Position numbers and translations under genes: made by a program. DNA of 64,000 nucleotides from Edaphobacter aggregans DSM 19364 (lineage in GTDB: Bacteria; Acidobacteriota; Terriglobia; Terriglobales; Acidobacteriaceae). Of this stretch, positions 63,647-64,000 are shown one piece after another; the stretch's first letter is position 1; the number at the start of each line of letters is the position of its first letter. The notes under the pieces were generated by a model. That model did no database searches and was not told the origin of the DNA. It saw only the letters and a program-made list of their open reading frames with translations. Where the stretch lies: positions 1 through 64,000 of the forward strand of contig NZ_JQKI01000001.1 of NCBI RefSeq assembly GCF_000745965.1. Reading direction: 5' to 3'.

Positions 63647-64000
63647 ATGCCACAAGGGAAGGCCGCCCTCCTTGCTCTCACACTCCTTGCATCTCTGATC
63701 GTCCCCGCTGCCATTGCCTCGGCCCACCAGAGTGCTCCTGTCGCAAACCAACCGCCGGCAGAGGACGCAGCAAGGGCCGAAGAGCTGCGAAATGCCGCGC
63801 AGAATCCTGTCGCCAGCCTCATCAGCGTTCCGCTGCAGGACAGCATAAACCCAGGCTTTGTACCGGGGTACCGCACGCAAAATGTGCTGAACATCCAGCC
63901 GGTGATTCCCGTGAAGCTCAACGAAGACTGGAACGTGATCATTCGCTGGATCACTCCCATCATCTACCAGCCGATCACTCCACCGTCCCTAGGCGCTCCC
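63647..64000 (+). CDS. Probable outer-membrane protein, 5' part (truncated by window)
   Basis: 118 codons open to the window edge. GGAGA lies about eight bases before the ATG at 63647. A signal peptide (LTLLASLIVPAAIASA, to about residue 26) is followed by NPVASLISVPLQDSINPGFV and KLNEDWNVIIRWITPIIYQP, the start of a family often annotated as neuromedin U or transporter-like outer-membrane proteins in Gram-negative bacteria. Barrel and function cannot be judged from the fragment. Confidence 0.75.
   Translation, partial: MPQGKAALLALTLLASLIVPAAIASAHQSAPVANQPPAEDAARAEELRNAAQNPVASLISVPLQDSINPGFVPGYRTQNVLNIQPVIPVKLNEDWNVIIRWITPIIYQPITPPSLGAP

Noticed and set aside
63502..63963. Minus-strand open frame of 153 codons
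   Set aside because: It is the shadow of the plus-strand gene starting at 63647, which has a signal peptide and a ribosome site.

Overview
The window is high-GC DNA with strongly GC-biased third positions. It looks like a chromosomal segment of a soil Acidobacteriaceae bacterium (Granulicella/Edaphobacter/Terriglobus type). This is inferred from the gene families: two PadR regulators each paired with a giant FtsX/MacB-like 'orphan' permease (ADOP), an acidobacterial-type VWA protein, a large Oar-like TonB-dependent receptor with a carboxypeptidase-regulatory domain, and many secreted peptidases and glycosidases. LpxC, a Ton system and several beta-barrels show a Gram-negative envelope. I saw no tRNA, rRNA, CRISPR array, transposase or prophage.

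Layout. 0-13.2 kb: a PBP4-type D,D-carboxypeptidase, folP, a secreted VWA protein, an M13 peptidase, rmuC, a lysozyme-fold lipoprotein, a frameshifted DUF1810 gene, acpP-fabF with a clear promoter, a YceI protein and a sialate O-acetylesterase. 13.2-18.4 kb: a YIP1 membrane protein, then ADOP and its PadR regulator separated by repetitive DNA. 18.4-27.6 kb (minus strand): acyl-CoA carboxylase BCCP and biotin carboxylase, a TPR lipoprotein, a Ton energy module (tonB, exbB/tolQ, two exbD) and secF-secD-yajC. 27.8-30.9 kb: a second PadR-ADOP pair whose permease is broken by two frameshifts. 31-38 kb: a GH78-like glycosidase, a small Cys-rich ORF, an ICL/PEP-mutase family enzyme, an SDR-cupin pair, YceI and a beta-barrel. 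38.9-42.2 kb: a HipA-like kinase coupled to DUF3037, and an M3 peptidase. 42.4-47.1 kb: a UPF0303/HbpS-like gene, a decayed membrane-protein gene, an M28 peptidase and tgt. 47.3-53.1 kb: a TonB-dependent receptor downstream of a glycerophosphodiesterase whose barrel appears circularly permuted, then an outer-membrane protein. 53.5-61.4 kb: an FkbM methyltransferase, a TPR protein, a large secreted hypothetical protein, folK, lpxC and an M20 peptidase. 61.4-64 kb: an eroded zone with a cupin gene whose central segment is inverted, a small membrane protein and the 5' part of a probable outer-membrane protein running off the window.

Most genes support envelope building, protein export, TonB-powered uptake and extracellular degradation. 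The most unusual content is between or in broken genes. (1) A ~215-310 bp intergenic element occurs three times, each abutting the 3' end of an oppositely read gene, with a hairpin terminator and a promoter-like pair at fixed spacing. (2) A cupin pseudogene has its second metal-binding motif on the opposite strand because of a 64-bp internal inversion. (3) The glycerophosphodiesterase appears circularly permuted. (4) Composite repeats combine a GTCATTCTGAGCG box, TTGCNG low-complexity DNA and paired hairpins. At least four genes are disrupted (DUF1810, ADOP-2, a membrane protein, cupin).
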